From contig NZ_JACHXY010000001.1 of NCBI RefSeq assembly GCF_014192415.1, forward strand, positions 186,001 to 250,000: 64,000 nt of DNA, in the 5' to 3' direction. Below are positions 44,587-53,637 of this stretch, in pieces. The notes under the pieces were generated by a model that ran no database searches, was not told the origin of the DNA, and saw only the letters and a program-made list of their open reading frames with translations. Every line of letters begins with the position of its first letter. Position 1 is the stretch's first letter. This DNA is from Microbacterium proteolyticum. GTDB lineage: Bacteria; Actinomycetota; Actinomycetes; Actinomycetales; Microbacteriaceae. Position numbers and translations under genes: made by a program.

Positions 44587-45504
44587 GTGGCATCCGGTCC
44601 CTCTTCCTCCCCCGTCTCGATCGCGGTCCAGTTCGTCCTCGCCGGCATCGTGTGGGGTTCGAGCTTCCTCTTCATCGCCGTCGCCCTCACCGGCATGACG
44701 CCGGCACAGGTCGCCGGCGGTCGCCTGCTCTTCGGCGCACTGACCCTCGGCGCGATCGTCGCCCTCCGGCGCGAGCGCCTCCCTCGCGACCGGCGTGTCT
44801 GGGGACACCTGTGCGTGCTGGCTGTGACGTTCTGCGCGGTGCCGTTCCTGCTGTTCGCCTGGGCCGAGCAGCACGTGTCGTCGGGCTTGGCGAGCATCTT
44901 CAACGCGACGACCCCGATCATGACGGCGATCATGGCGTGGGCGGTGTTCCGGGTCGAGAGCCTCAAGCCCGGCCAGCTGGTCGGCATCGCCATCGGCATC
45001 GTGGGTGTCGTCGTGATCATCGCACCCGGCGCCGTGACCGATGTCGGCAACAGCACCGTCGCACAGCTCGCACTCCTCGGCGCCACCGCCTGCTACGGAT
45101 TCAGCCTCGCGTACGTACGGCGCTTCCTCAGCGACACCGGTCTCTCGGGCATCGCACTGGCCTTCGGCTACATCGGCCCCGCAGCGGCACTGATGGTGCT
45201 GCTGTCGCCGCTGATCCTGGCGGAGCCGATGCACCTCTCGCCCGCCGTGGTCGCGAGCATCGTCACGCTCGGCATGCTCGGTACGGGTCTGGCCTACATC
45301 TGGAACCAGAACGTGCTGCGGGCGTGGGGACCGACCCGGGCGTCCACGGTCACCTACATCACACCGGTCGTCGGGGTCGCGCTCGGCGTGCTCGTCCTCG
45401 GCGAGCGCATCTCGTGGAACGAACCGGTCGGCGCCGCTGTGGTGTTCGTCGGCATCCTGCTGGTGCAGCAGCGACTGCGGATGCCCCGGCGCGCGAGCGT
45501 GTGA
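44587..45504 (+). CDS. EamA family (DMT) transporter
   Basis: This 305-residue protein has ten predicted helices in two EamA repeats. The first begins AIVWGSSFLFIAVAL-like (GIVWGSSFLFIAV) with AEQHVSSGLASIFNATTPIMTA. The second has GTGLAYIWNQNVLRAWGPTRASTVTYITPVVGV. Members export amino acids or other metabolites. The GTG at 44587 is preferred because sequence upstream (44557 onward) is not EamA-like. The hexanucleotide array and 67-bp elements lie just upstream. Confidence 0.88.
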   Translation: MASGPSSSPVSIAVQFVLAGIVWGSSFLFIAVALTGMTPAQVAGGRLLFGALTLGAIVALRRERLPRDRRVWGHLCVLAVTFCAVPFLLFAWAEQHVSSGLASIFNATTPIMTAIMAWAVFRVESLKPGQLVGIAIGIVGVVVIIAPGAVTDVGNSTVAQLALLGATACYGFSLAYVRRFLSDTGLSGIALAFGYIGPAAALMVLLSPLILAEPMHLSPAVVASIVTLGMLGTGLAYIWNQNVLRAWGPTRASTVTYITPVVGVALGVLVLGERISWNEPVGAAVVFVGILLVQQRLRMPRRASV

Positions 45505-45667
45505 GGCGAAAGGCCGCCGGTTCGCCTCGACCGCGGCACACCCGGCTCAGCGCAGCACTCACCTCACGCGGATCGCGCGTTCGATCGCGGCGATCCGCCG
45601 TTCAAGAGAGACGACGTGAGAGTGAGCGAACGCAGCGCCGATCGGCGCCGGTGCGCACCCCGGACAC

Positions 45668-45706
45668 GACGAGGGCCCCGCATGCCGTGGCATCCGGGGC
45701 CCTCGT
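45668..45706. terminator. Bidirectional terminator between EamA and yceI
   Basis: ACGAGGGCCCCG pairs with CGGGGCCCTCGT, and inside it ATGCC pairs with GGCAT. The element lies between two convergent genes and can serve both. Confidence 0.75.
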
Positions 45707-45741
45707 AAAGGATCACGCCCGCAGCGTCCGCTGCGAAACGA

Positions 45742-46302
45742 TCACGCCTGGAGCGCGAGCTGCAGGTCGAGCTCGATGGTGACGTCCTTGCCGACGAGCA
45801 CGCCACCGGTCTCGAGGGCGGCGTTCCAGGTGAGGCCGAAGTCTTCGCGGTTGACGACCGTCTTGGCGGTCGCGCCGGCCTTGTAGTTGCCCCACGGGTC
45901 GGTGCCGAAGCCGCCGAAGTCGAGCGAGAAGGTGGCGGGCTTGGTGATGCCGCGGATCGTGAGGTCGCCGTCGACGAGGAAGTCGCCGTCTTCGAGGCGG
46001 ATGCCGGTGGAGCGGAAGTCCATGGTCGGGTAGGTCTCGGCGTCGAAGAACTCGGCGCTGCGGAGGTGCTGGTCGCGACCCTCGTCCTTGGTGTCGACCG
46101 AGGTGACGTCGACGGAGGCCTCGACGGTGGCGTCGTAGGGGTTCTCGGGGGCGACGATCGTGGCGCTCTTGACGCCGAACGTGCCGCGCACCTTCGAGAT
46201 CATCATGTGGCGCACAGAGAAGGTGACCTCGCTGTGGGCGGGGTCGAGGACCCAGGTGCCGGTCTTGTAGCCGGGAATGTCGAGGGCAGTGGTGTCGGTC
46301 AT
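45742..46302 (-). CDS. YceI family protein
   Basis: This 186-residue lipocalin-like protein has the YceI pattern: GTWVLDPAHSEVTFSVRHMMISKVRG, then DQHLRSAEFFDAETYPTMDFRS and DLTIRGITKPATFSLDF. YceI proteins bind isoprenoid or fatty-acid-like molecules. There is no signal peptide, so it is probably cytoplasmic. The ATG at 46302 follows AAGGAG. Confidence 0.93.
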   Translation of the reverse strand: MTDTTALDIPGYKTGTWVLDPAHSEVTFSVRHMMISKVRGTFGVKSATIVAPENPYDATVEASVDVTSVDTKDEGRDQHLRSAEFFDAETYPTMDFRSTGIRLEDGDFLVDGDLTIRGITKPATFSLDFGGFGTDPWGNYKAGATAKTVVNREDFGLTWNAALETGGVLVGKDVTIELDLQLALQA

Positions 46303-46392
46303 GTCACTCCTTGAGGTCTGTGGGAGCCGTGTCGGCATCTTGACAAGGCCAACTCCCATTCACACGAATGTATTCCACGATCGAGGAAAATA

Positions 46393-46428
46393 ACGAACCC
46401 GAGGGAGCCGCAGCCCCCTCGGGTTCGT
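46393..46428 (-). terminator. Intrinsic terminator of the FKBP gene
   Basis: ACGAACCCGAGGG pairs perfectly with CCCTCGGGTTCGT (13 bp, 10-base loop). On the minus strand it is followed by TATTTTCC, a real U-rich tail, which makes this one of two canonical terminators in the window. Confidence 0.85.
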
Positions 46429-46452
46429 GAACGTCGGGTGAAGAACTCCCGG

Positions 46453-46818
46453 TCAGCCGACCTTCAGCAGGTCGATGATGAAGATCAGGGTCTTGCCGCC
46501 GAGGAAGTGTCCACCCGCGGGGCCGTAGGCCAGGTGCGGCGGGATGACGAGCTCGCGGCGTCCGCCGACCTTCATGCCCGGGATGCCGTCCTGCCAGCCC
46601 TGGATAAGGCCGCGGAGGGGGAACTGGATGCTCTCGCCACGACCCCAGGACGAGTCGAACTCTTCGCCCGACTCGTACTCGACACCGGCGTAGTGCACGG
46701 TCACGGTGTCACCGGGCTTGGCCTCGTCGCCGTCTCCGACGATGATGTCGCGGACGACGAGGTCGGAAGGGGCGGGGCCGCTGGGAGCGTCGAACTCCGG
46801 CTTGGTGCGATCAGTCAT
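46453..46818 (-). CDS. FKBP-type peptidyl-prolyl isomerase
   Basis: This 121-residue cytoplasmic FKBP has VHYAGVEYESGEEFDSSWGRGESIQFPL, the active-site VIQGWQDGIPGMKVGGRRELVIPP region and AYGPAGG. It catalyses cis-trans isomerisation of proline bonds. The ATG at 46818 (MTDRTKPEFD) has normal length; four codons upstream are open but unlikely. Confidence 0.93.
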   Translation of the reverse strand: MTDRTKPEFDAPSGPAPSDLVVRDIIVGDGDEAKPGDTVTVHYAGVEYESGEEFDSSWGRGESIQFPLRGLIQGWQDGIPGMKVGGRRELVIPPHLAYGPAGGHFLGGKTLIFIIDLLKVG

Positions 46819-46877
46819 GTATCCATCCAAGCACGCCGCGACCGCTCGGGGAGCCCCTCGACAATGACCGGGAAAAG

Positions 46878-46928
46878 ACTCAGCGCCCGGTGCCGCGGCG
46901 ATGCCTGCGTGTCTACCGGGCGCTGAGT
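46878..46928 (-). terminator. Terminator downstream of prsW
   Basis: A perfect 14-bp inverted repeat (ACTCAGCGCCCGGT at 46878 with ACCGGGCGCTGAGT at 46915) encloses a 23-base loop containing GCCGCGGC. On the minus strand the stem is followed by CTTTTCC. Confidence 0.7.
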
Positions 46929-47045
46929 TGGCCTACATCGATGGTGCTCCCGCTCCGGCCGACTGTCAAGACCCTGAGCGGTTCCCCTCGACACCACACC
47001 GGACCACCAGCTCTGCCGACCGGCCGGATCACCGCTCGCCGGCTC

Positions 47046-48206
47046 TCACGACGACAGCAACGCCGTCCGAGCCGCCATCGTGCGCTCGAGCAGGTAGCGC
47101 TCGGTCGCCGGCGCGTGCGGGTCTCGGCCCGACAGCGATCGCTGTCGCGCGGCAGCGAGAGCCGTGGCGTCGACGATGAACGTCTTCATCACCGCGGACC
47201 GGTCGCCGGGGAGGGTACGCGCCCACGCGATCGCGGAACGGCGCCCGGGACCGGTGGCGAGCATGTCGACCTCCTGCGGGGTGAACCAGCCGGCCGCTGC
47301 GTATTCGCCGAGACGGGCCCTGGTCAGGCGGGTCTCTTCTCGCCGCAGCGCCAGGATGCCGAGGATGAACAGCACGAACAGCGGCACCTGCAGGGCCGCA
47401 TACAGCTCGAAGAAGTCGAGGAACGTGGCCGAACCGTTCCACAGCGCGTGCAGCACGATCGCACCGATCACTCCGGGGATGCCGTAGGCCAGTGCCGCAC
47501 GCGTACTCAGACCACGCCTCGCGGCGAGGCCGAAGGCGAAGCCCGCGAGGCTGGTGAACATGACGTGCGCGAAGGGCGAGAGCACCGCCCGGAGGAAGAA
47601 GGTGCTCGCCACCTGCCCCGGCCCGCCCTCGAGATAGCTGATGGCGAAGTACTGCACGTTCTCGGTGAGGGCGAACCCGGCCCCGATCAGCGCCCCGTAG
47701 ACGATTCCGTCGACGGGCCCGTCGAACACGCGGCGGGCGAACGCGAAGATGAGAAGCACCCCGAGCCCCTTCGCGACCTCCTCGACGATCGGTGCCTGCA
47801 CGACCGCGCCGATCGCCGGCGGAAGCCCCCCGGTCACGAGGCTGATCAGCAGGTCGACCCCCAGCGCGATCACCACCGACGCGATGGCTCCCCACGCGAC
47901 GGCGAAGACGAGCAGCCGCCGCGGCTCGGGTTCCCACCGGTCGATGTACCGCACCGCGAACCACACGATGACGAACGGGATCGCCGCGAGGATCAGACCG
48001 ATGAAGGATGCCGCCGTGCCGAGGAACCCGGTGAAGTACCGCACCAGCAACGCCAGCAGGGGTACGAGCAGCACCGCGATCACCCAGAGCGCCACGCCGC
48101 CGCCACGTGACCGCGGGGGCGCCGCAGAGGCGGGCGCCTGCGGCGCGGTCGAGATGCGGGTGGGTTCGCCCGATCCCGGTCGGGAGAACGGCGAGGGGGA
48201 GCTCAT
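47046..48206 (-). CDS. PrsW family intramembrane metalloprotease
   Basis: This 386-residue membrane protein has about eight helices. PrsW motifs are EEVAKG in APIVEEVAKGLGVLL, the FALTENVQYF segment, and histidines in FAHVMFTSLAGF and LHALWNG that coordinate zinc. PrsW in Bacillus starts cleavage of the anti-sigma factor RsiW; the target here is unknown. An acidic cytoplasmic tail includes GWFTPQEVDMLA. The ATG at 48206 is preferred over a GTG two codons upstream. Confidence 0.87.
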   Translation of the reverse strand: MSSPSPFSRPGSGEPTRISTAPQAPASAAPPRSRGGGVALWVIAVLLVPLLALLVRYFTGFLGTAASFIGLILAAIPFVIVWFAVRYIDRWEPEPRRLLVFAVAWGAIASVVIALGVDLLISLVTGGLPPAIGAVVQAPIVEEVAKGLGVLLIFAFARRVFDGPVDGIVYGALIGAGFALTENVQYFAISYLEGGPGQVASTFFLRAVLSPFAHVMFTSLAGFAFGLAARRGLSTRAALAYGIPGVIGAIVLHALWNGSATFLDFFELYAALQVPLFVLFILGILALRREETRLTRARLGEYAAAGWFTPQEVDMLATGPGRRSAIAWARTLPGDRSAVMKTFIVDATALAAARQRSLSGRDPHAPATERYLLERTMAARTALLSS

Positions 48207-48291
48207 GCGCACAGCCTAAGGGCGACCTCCGACACGATATCCGGGGCTTGCGAGCTCCACGGCCGCGCGCCCGTCCGGGTAGCGTGGACCT

Positions 48292-49158
48292 ATGCGCTTC
48301 GCCCACGCCCAGTCCCAGGAAGGGGCCGAAGCCCCCCGTCTCGTCTCGGTGCACGACGAAGAGATCGTGTTCGTCGACGCGCTCTTCGACGGCGCACCCG
48401 CCACGCTCGAGCAACTGATCGCCGGCGGCGACGCCCTGCTCGATCTTGTGCGCGAGGCCGCGGCCTCGGCCCCGCGGCATCCGCTCTCCGGCATCCGGTA
48501 CGCCTCGGCCGTCCTCGCTCCCCCCTCGATCCTCGCGGTGGGGCTGAACTACGCGGCCCACTCGGGCGAGCTCGGACTCAAGACCGACGCGGGGCCGACG
48601 GTGTTCGTGCTGTGGCCCAATTCCCTGACCGCGCACGAGGCGACCACCTCGTGGCCGCGCGCGCTCAGCGAGGCCGTCGACTACGAGGCCGAACTCGGCG
48701 TCATCATCGGCCGGCCCGGGCGCGACATCGCCGAGGCCGACGCGCTGCAGCACGTGTGGGGCTACACGGTGGTCAACGACATCACCGCCCGCAACATCCA
48801 GTTCTCCGAGGCGCAGTGGTCACGCTGCAAATCCTTCGACGGTTTCACCCCGACGGGACCGTTCGTGGTCACGGCCGACGAGATCCCCGACCCGCAAGAT
48901 CTGCACATCTGGACCGTCGTCGACGGACACACCGTGCAGGATGCCAGCACCGGCCAGATGGTCCGATCGGTGGCGACGCTCATCCACAAGCTGTCCGAGT
49001 CGGTCACCCTCCTGCCGGGGACCCTCATCTCGACGGGCAGTCCCGGCGGCGCAGGCTACTCGCGCGACCCGCAGATCTTCCTCCGCGACCGCTCGACGGT
49101 GACCGTCGGCATCGACGGCATCGGCGAGCTGACGACCCACTGCCGGATCCTCGACTGA
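48292..49158 (+). CDS. Fumarylacetoacetate hydrolase family protein
   Basis: This 288-residue protein has FAH features: ILAVGLNYAAHSGELG, the metal-binding acid in VDYEAELGVIIGRPGRD, and VNDITARNIQF. The KSFDGFTPTGPF segment and GTLISTGSPGGAG near the C-terminus are also typical. Members hydrolyse or decarboxylate beta-keto acids such as oxaloacetate or ring-cleavage products. Its convergent neighbour is aspartate ammonia-lyase, which makes fumarate, but the two are not co-transcribed. Confidence 0.9.
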   Translation: MRFAHAQSQEGAEAPRLVSVHDEEIVFVDALFDGAPATLEQLIAGGDALLDLVREAAASAPRHPLSGIRYASAVLAPPSILAVGLNYAAHSGELGLKTDAGPTVFVLWPNSLTAHEATTSWPRALSEAVDYEAELGVIIGRPGRDIAEADALQHVWGYTVVNDITARNIQFSEAQWSRCKSFDGFTPTGPFVVTADEIPDPQDLHIWTVVDGHTVQDASTGQMVRSVATLIHKLSESVTLLPGTLISTGSPGGAGYSRDPQIFLRDRSTVTVGIDGIGELTTHCRILD

Positions 49159-49264
49159 GGCGGCCCCGCCTCCGCGAGACCCCGTCGCGCCGACGGGTCG
49201 GACGCAGCACGCGGACGGGAGGTCGGCGCGAAGCTCTCTCGACAGTGCGGGAGGCGGCATCCAT

Positions 49265-49301
49265 CACGAAGGGCCGGGACGCGTCGTCCCGGCCCTTCGT
49301 G
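49265..49301. terminator. Bidirectional terminator between FAH and aspA
   Basis: A perfect 17-bp stem (CACGAAGGGCCGGGACG with CGTCCCGGCCCTTCGTG) has a 3-base loop and lies between two convergent stops. Confidence 0.8.
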
Positions 49302-49311
49302 GTTCAGCGGG

Positions 49312-50775
49312 TCACTCCTCCACGACGCTGTCCGCGGAGCGGACGATGGGGATCGCCGCGGTGACCGCCTGCAGGCCCGACAGGCGGGCCGGCGAGAGCT
49401 GCTTCGTGACCTCGTCGCGGGTCATCAAGCCCGCCTCCACGACGAGGTCGGCGACGTTGCGGTGCGTCAGCAGTGCGGTCTTGGCGAGGGCGGCGGACGC
49501 GGCGTAGCCGATGAACGGCGTGAGCGCGGTCACGACGCCGACCGAGGAACCGACCATCGCGCCCAGACGCTCGCGGTTCGCGGTGATGCCGTCGACGCAG
49601 TTGACGCGCAGCGTCCACATCGCCTGCCGCATCCACGTGATCGACTGGTAGATCGAGTGGGCGATCACCGGCTCGAAGGCGTTGAGCTGCAGCTGGCCGC
49701 CCTCGACGGCCATGGTCACCGTCATATCGGCCCCGACGACCGAGAAGGCCACCTGGTTCACGACCTCCGGGATCACCGGATTCACCTTGCCGGGCATGAT
49801 GCTGGAACCGGCCTGGCGCGGCGGCAGGTTGATCTCACCGAGTCCCGCCTGCGGGCCGGAGGAGAGCAGGCGCAGGTCGTTGCAGATCTTCGACAGCTTG
49901 ACGGCGTTGCGCTTGAGCGACGACGAGAACGACATGAAGGCACCGGTGTCGCTCGTCGACTCCACCAGGTCGGTCGCGGTCTCGAGGTCGAGGCCGGTGA
50001 TGCCGCGGAGGTGGCGCAGCACCGCTCCCCCGTAGCCCGCGTGGGCGGTGATGCCCGTACCGATGGCGGTGGCGCCCATGTTGATCTCGTACATCAGGTA
50101 GGCGTTCTCGGTGAGGCGGCTGTAGTCCTCGCCGAGTGTCGTGGCGAAGCCGTGGAACTCCTGACCGAGCGTCATCGGCACCGCGTCCTGCAGCTGGGTG
50201 CGCCCGACCTTGAGCACGTCGTGGAACTCCTCGGCCTTCGCCAGGAACGACTTGCGCAGCAGTGCGAGCTCTTCGAGCAGACTCTGCAGTGTCAGCGCGA
50301 GACCGATCTTGATGGCCGTCGGGTAGACGTCGTTGGTCGATTGGCTGCGGTTGGTGTCGTCGATCGGGGAGAGGAAGGCGTAGTCGCCCTTCTCGCGGCC
50401 CGCCATCTCGAGGGCGATGTTGGTGATGACCTCGTTGGCGTTCATGTTCGTCGAGGTGCCGGCACCACCCTGGATGACCCCCACGGTGAACTCGTCGTGG
50501 AACTCGCCGTCGATGACGCGCTGGGCGGCGCGGTCGATGAGATCGGCCTTCGCCTCGTCGAGCACGCCGATCTCGCGATTGGCCCGGGCCGACGCCTGCT
50601 TGACCATCGCGAGGCCGCGCACGAGGTCGGGATACACCGAGATGGGGCGCTTGGCGATCGGGAAGTTCTCCAGCGCGCGGGCGGTGTGGATGCCCCAGTA
50701 CGCGTCGGCGGGGATCTCGAGGGATCCCAGGGAGTCGGTCTCGGTACGGGTGCGAGTCATCGCGTCCAAAGCCAT
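49312..50775 (-). CDS. aspA: Aspartate ammonia-lyase
   Basis: This 487-residue enzyme converts aspartate to fumarate and ammonia. The superfamily signature GSSIMPGKVNP is at 323-333, with TSTNMNANEV at 107-116 and the substrate loop SQSTNDVYPTA at 145-155. AspA rather than fumarase FumC is favoured by KVGRTQLQDAVPMTLGQEF and by the IQGGAGTSTNMNANEVI form. The ATG at 50775 is used; another in-frame ATG lies five codons downstream. Confidence 0.92.
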   Translation of the reverse strand: MALDAMTRTRTETDSLGSLEIPADAYWGIHTARALENFPIAKRPISVYPDLVRGLAMVKQASARANREIGVLDEAKADLIDRAAQRVIDGEFHDEFTVGVIQGGAGTSTNMNANEVITNIALEMAGREKGDYAFLSPIDDTNRSQSTNDVYPTAIKIGLALTLQSLLEELALLRKSFLAKAEEFHDVLKVGRTQLQDAVPMTLGQEFHGFATTLGEDYSRLTENAYLMYEINMGATAIGTGITAHAGYGGAVLRHLRGITGLDLETATDLVESTSDTGAFMSFSSSLKRNAVKLSKICNDLRLLSSGPQAGLGEINLPPRQAGSSIMPGKVNPVIPEVVNQVAFSVVGADMTVTMAVEGGQLQLNAFEPVIAHSIYQSITWMRQAMWTLRVNCVDGITANRERLGAMVGSSVGVVTALTPFIGYAASAALAKTALLTHRNVADLVVEAGLMTRDEVTKQLSPARLSGLQAVTAAIPIVRSADSVVEE

Positions 50776-50961
50776 GGGTACGTCCTTGTGGGTGTCACGG
50801 CGAGCAGGGATGGCACGAGCCTAACGACCACCTCAGTCGGCGTCGGTGGCCGCGACGGCCTGCCGCCGTATCCGCACCGTCCCGTGCGTCTATTGCACGC
50901 TCGTCGCGAGCGCGCGTGCAGCCTTCCGGGCGCCTCGCGCGGGGTCGTGCGGCTCCCCCAC

Positions 50962-51861
50962 TCACCGCTTGCGGGAGAACGCTTCGAGCCGCTCTTCTGC
51001 GGTCAGCGACGCCATGCGCGCCGTCCACTCGGGGGTGAAGAAACCCGCCGCCTCCGCATCGACGACGGGCACGACGGCGTGCGTGACGGTGTCGTCCCAG
51101 ACGTGGACGAGGTGGAACGAGCGCCCGGCATCCATACCGTTGACCTCGTCGGCGGGGCGGGCGAGGTCCATCGTGTAACACGAGGCCGCGGCGACGTTCA
51201 CGGGAACCCCGGCGAACGTACCCGACGTGGAGTAGTGCAGGTGGCCGGCGAGGATGGCCCGCACATCGCTCCCCCGGACAACCTCGGCAAGCCCGCTCTG
51301 ATCGCGGAGCTCCAGGATGTCGAAGAACGGGATGTGCGTGGGCAGGGGCGGGTGATGGAGCGCGAGGATCGTGCCGAGTGGAGCCGGCTCGGCGAGTTCA
51401 CCGCGGAGCCAGTCGAGCTGCGCGGCGTCGAGGTCGCCGTGGTGCCAGCCCGGCACCGTCGAGTCGAGGGCGATGAGCCGCAGTCCGCCGAGGTCCCACA
51501 CCCCCGTCACGGGCTCATCGCTCGCCTCCGCGTCGAGGAGTTCGGCGCGCAGTGCGGGCCGCTCGTCGTGGTTGCCGGCCACCCAGACGACCGGCGCACC
51601 GAGGCGCGCAGCCCACGGCTCGACCTCGGCGCGGAGGGCCCGATACGCCTCGGGCTCGCCGAGGTCGGTCAGGTCGCCCGTGAACACCACGGCATCCGGA
51701 CGCACACCGGTCGCCTCAGCGGCCTCGAGCGTGCGCCGCAGGTGTCGCGCGGTGTCGTAGCGCTCACCGAGCAGGCGATCGCCGCCCAGGAGATGGGTGT
51801 CGCTGAGGTGGAGGAGCACGCGCGCAGCGGGCGCGTGCTGACCGAAGTGCACGGATGCCAT
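50962..51861 (-). CDS. CpdA-like metallophosphoesterase
   Basis: This 299-residue calcineurin-fold enzyme has all phosphoesterase motifs: LSDTHL, VFTGDLTDLG, VAGNHD, LHHPP and AGHLHYS. The layout resembles cyclic-nucleotide phosphodiesterases (CpdA/Rv0805 type), so hydrolysis of 3',5'-cAMP or 2',3'-cyclic nucleotides is likely. It is upstream of aspA on the same strand with a 186-base gap, so it is probably separately expressed. Confidence 0.88.
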   Translation of the reverse strand: MASVHFGQHAPAARVLLHLSDTHLLGGDRLLGERYDTARHLRRTLEAAEATGVRPDAVVFTGDLTDLGEPEAYRALRAEVEPWAARLGAPVVWVAGNHDERPALRAELLDAEASDEPVTGVWDLGGLRLIALDSTVPGWHHGDLDAAQLDWLRGELAEPAPLGTILALHHPPLPTHIPFFDILELRDQSGLAEVVRGSDVRAILAGHLHYSTSGTFAGVPVNVAAASCYTMDLARPADEVNGMDAGRSFHLVHVWDDTVTHAVVPVVDAEAAGFFTPEWTARMASLTAEERLEAFSRKR

Positions 51862-51901
51862 GTCCTCAGCCTAGGAGGGGGCTCCGACATCGCGTCCGGG
51901 G

Positions 51902-52231
51902 TCAGTGGTTGAACAGGATGAGCAGCAGAGCGCCGAGCACCGCCGACGCGCACACGGCGAAGCAGGCGTAGGCACCGAGGAGCGAGAGGCGCTTCTGCCC
52001 ATCGCTCAGCGGATTCTTCCTCGCCGCCTTCGCCACCGCCTTCTCGCCGCGGCGGCGCTGCTTGTCGGTGAGCACGGTGATGGCATCCGTGAACTCCGCC
52101 GGGGTGACCAGCGGCGGGCGCCCGCCGCGCACGAGCAGGCGCAGGCCCAGCGCGTAGAAGGTGACGACGACAGACGCGCCCACGAGCGCGGCGACGAAGA
52201 CCTGCAGGAACGCTGCCCAGTCGATGGCCAT
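51902..52231 (-). CDS. Small two-helix membrane protein coupled to pitA
   Basis: This 109-residue protein has hydrophobic helices near each end (about 8-32 and 85-107). A basic cytoplasmic loop (TDKQRRRGEKAVAKAARKN) joins them. Its ATG at 52231 shares one base with the pitA stop (TGATG), so translation is coupled. In many bacteria a PhoU-like DUF47 protein accompanies Pit; this protein is not DUF47. A role in phosphate transport is inferred from context only. Confidence 0.75.
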   Translation of the reverse strand: MAIDWAAFLQVFVAALVGASVVVTFYALGLRLLVRGGRPPLVTPAEFTDAITVLTDKQRRRGEKAVAKAARKNPLSDGQKRLSLLGAYACFAVCASAVLGALLLILFNH

Positions 52232-53448
52232 CAGGCGTCCTTCCCGACCTTGTCGCGGTCGAGGCGACGCTGATGGCGCGTCGGTCCGGGCTTGCGGGGC
52301 ACCTTGACCGCCGCCCCCGAGTCGGCGACCTCGCTCATCGCGTTCGCCGACGTGACCGAATCGCGGCGCGAGCGTAGGAACAGACCCAGGATGATGACGA
52401 CGGCGATCACCGCGTCGACGGCGACGCCCCAACCGCCCAGCCACACCACGATGAGAGCGGCCGCCGCCCCCACCGCACCCGCGGCGGGCAGCGTCAGTAC
52501 CCAGCCGATCATGATGCGTCCGACGGTGTTCCACCGCACGGTCGATCCGCGGCGGCCGAGGCCCGATCCGATGACCGATCCCGAGGCCACCTGCGTCGTC
52601 GACAGCGCGAAACCGAGGGCGCTGGATGCCAGGATCGTCGCCGCCGTCGAGGTCTCGGCCGAGAAACCCTGTGCGGGTTTGACGTCGGTCAGGCCCTTGC
52701 CGAGCGTGCGGATGATGCGCCAGCCGCCCATGTAGGTGCCGAGCGCGATGGTGATGGCGCACGCGAAGATCACCCAGAGCTGCGGGTCGGGGTTCGCGCT
52801 GGACTGCCACCCGACGGCGATGAGGGCGAGGGTGATGACGCCCATCGTCTTCTGGGCGTCGTTCGTGCCGTGCGCCAGGGCCACGAGCGACGAGGTGAAG
52901 ATCTGCCCCCAGCGGAAGCCGTCTCGTCCGTCGGCCTTGGCGTCGTGGCGACGGGTGACGCCGTAGGCGATCTTGGTCACGGTGAAGGCGATGATGCCCG
53001 CCGTGAGCGGAGCGATGAGCGCCGGCAGGATGACCTTGCTCAGCACGACGCCGGTGTCGATGGCGCTCGCGCCGACGCCCACCAGCGTCGCCCCGATCAG
53101 ACCGCCGAAGAGGGCGTGCGACGAGCTCGACGGCAGACCGAGCAGCCACGTGAGCATGTTCCACGTGATCGCGCCGATCAGGCCGGCGAAGATGATCGGC
53201 GGGAAGATGTCGGGACTCAGCTGGTCTTCGCGGATCATGCCGCCCGAGATCGTCTTGGCGACCTCTGTCGACAGGAAGGCGCCGACCAGGTTGAGGCATG
53301 CGGCGAGGAGGACCGCCACCTTGGGCTTCAGCGCACCGGTCGCGATGGGCGTGGCCATCGCGTTCGCGGTGTCGTGGAAACCGTTGGTGAAGTCGAAGAA
53401 GAGTGCCAGCGCGATGACCAGCACGATGATGAGGGCTGCGCTCTCCAC
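52231..53448 (-). CDS. pitA: Inorganic phosphate transporter, PiT family
   Basis: This 405-residue low-affinity, metal-phosphate symporter has the two PiT repeats: FDFTNGFHDTANAMATPIATGAL near the N-terminus and the matching ALAHGTNDAQKTMGVITLAL later. About ten membrane helices are predicted. The GTG at 53448 (VESAALIIV) follows GGAAAG; the longer open frame adds a polar stretch not typical of the family. The last 45 residues are basic and cytoplasmic. Confidence 0.93.
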   Translation of the reverse strand: MESAALIIVLVIALALFFDFTNGFHDTANAMATPIATGALKPKVAVLLAACLNLVGAFLSTEVAKTISGGMIREDQLSPDIFPPIIFAGLIGAITWNMLTWLLGLPSSSSHALFGGLIGATLVGVGASAIDTGVVLSKVILPALIAPLTAGIIAFTVTKIAYGVTRRHDAKADGRDGFRWGQIFTSSLVALAHGTNDAQKTMGVITLALIAVGWQSSANPDPQLWVIFACAITIALGTYMGGWRIIRTLGKGLTDVKPAQGFSAETSTAATILASSALGFALSTTQVASGSVIGSGLGRRGSTVRWNTVGRIMIGWVLTLPAAGAVGAAAALIVVWLGGWGVAVDAVIAVVIILGLFLRSRRDSVTSANAMSEVADSGAAVKVPRKPGPTRHQRRLDRDKVGKDA

Positions 53449-53637
53449 CGTTCGCTTTCCGTGAGAAGGAGGAAGGGATGCCGACGAGATCGGCGTGACG
53501 AACGAAGAGTTCACCTGGAGTTCGACACTCGTTCACCGAGGTCGCGTCGTCATCCTTTCATCGGTGGGGGCGGTGGTCAAACGCGCACGGCGTGCGCGGA
53601 CCGGCCCGATGTCGCAACGGCGCACTACCGTGGAACG

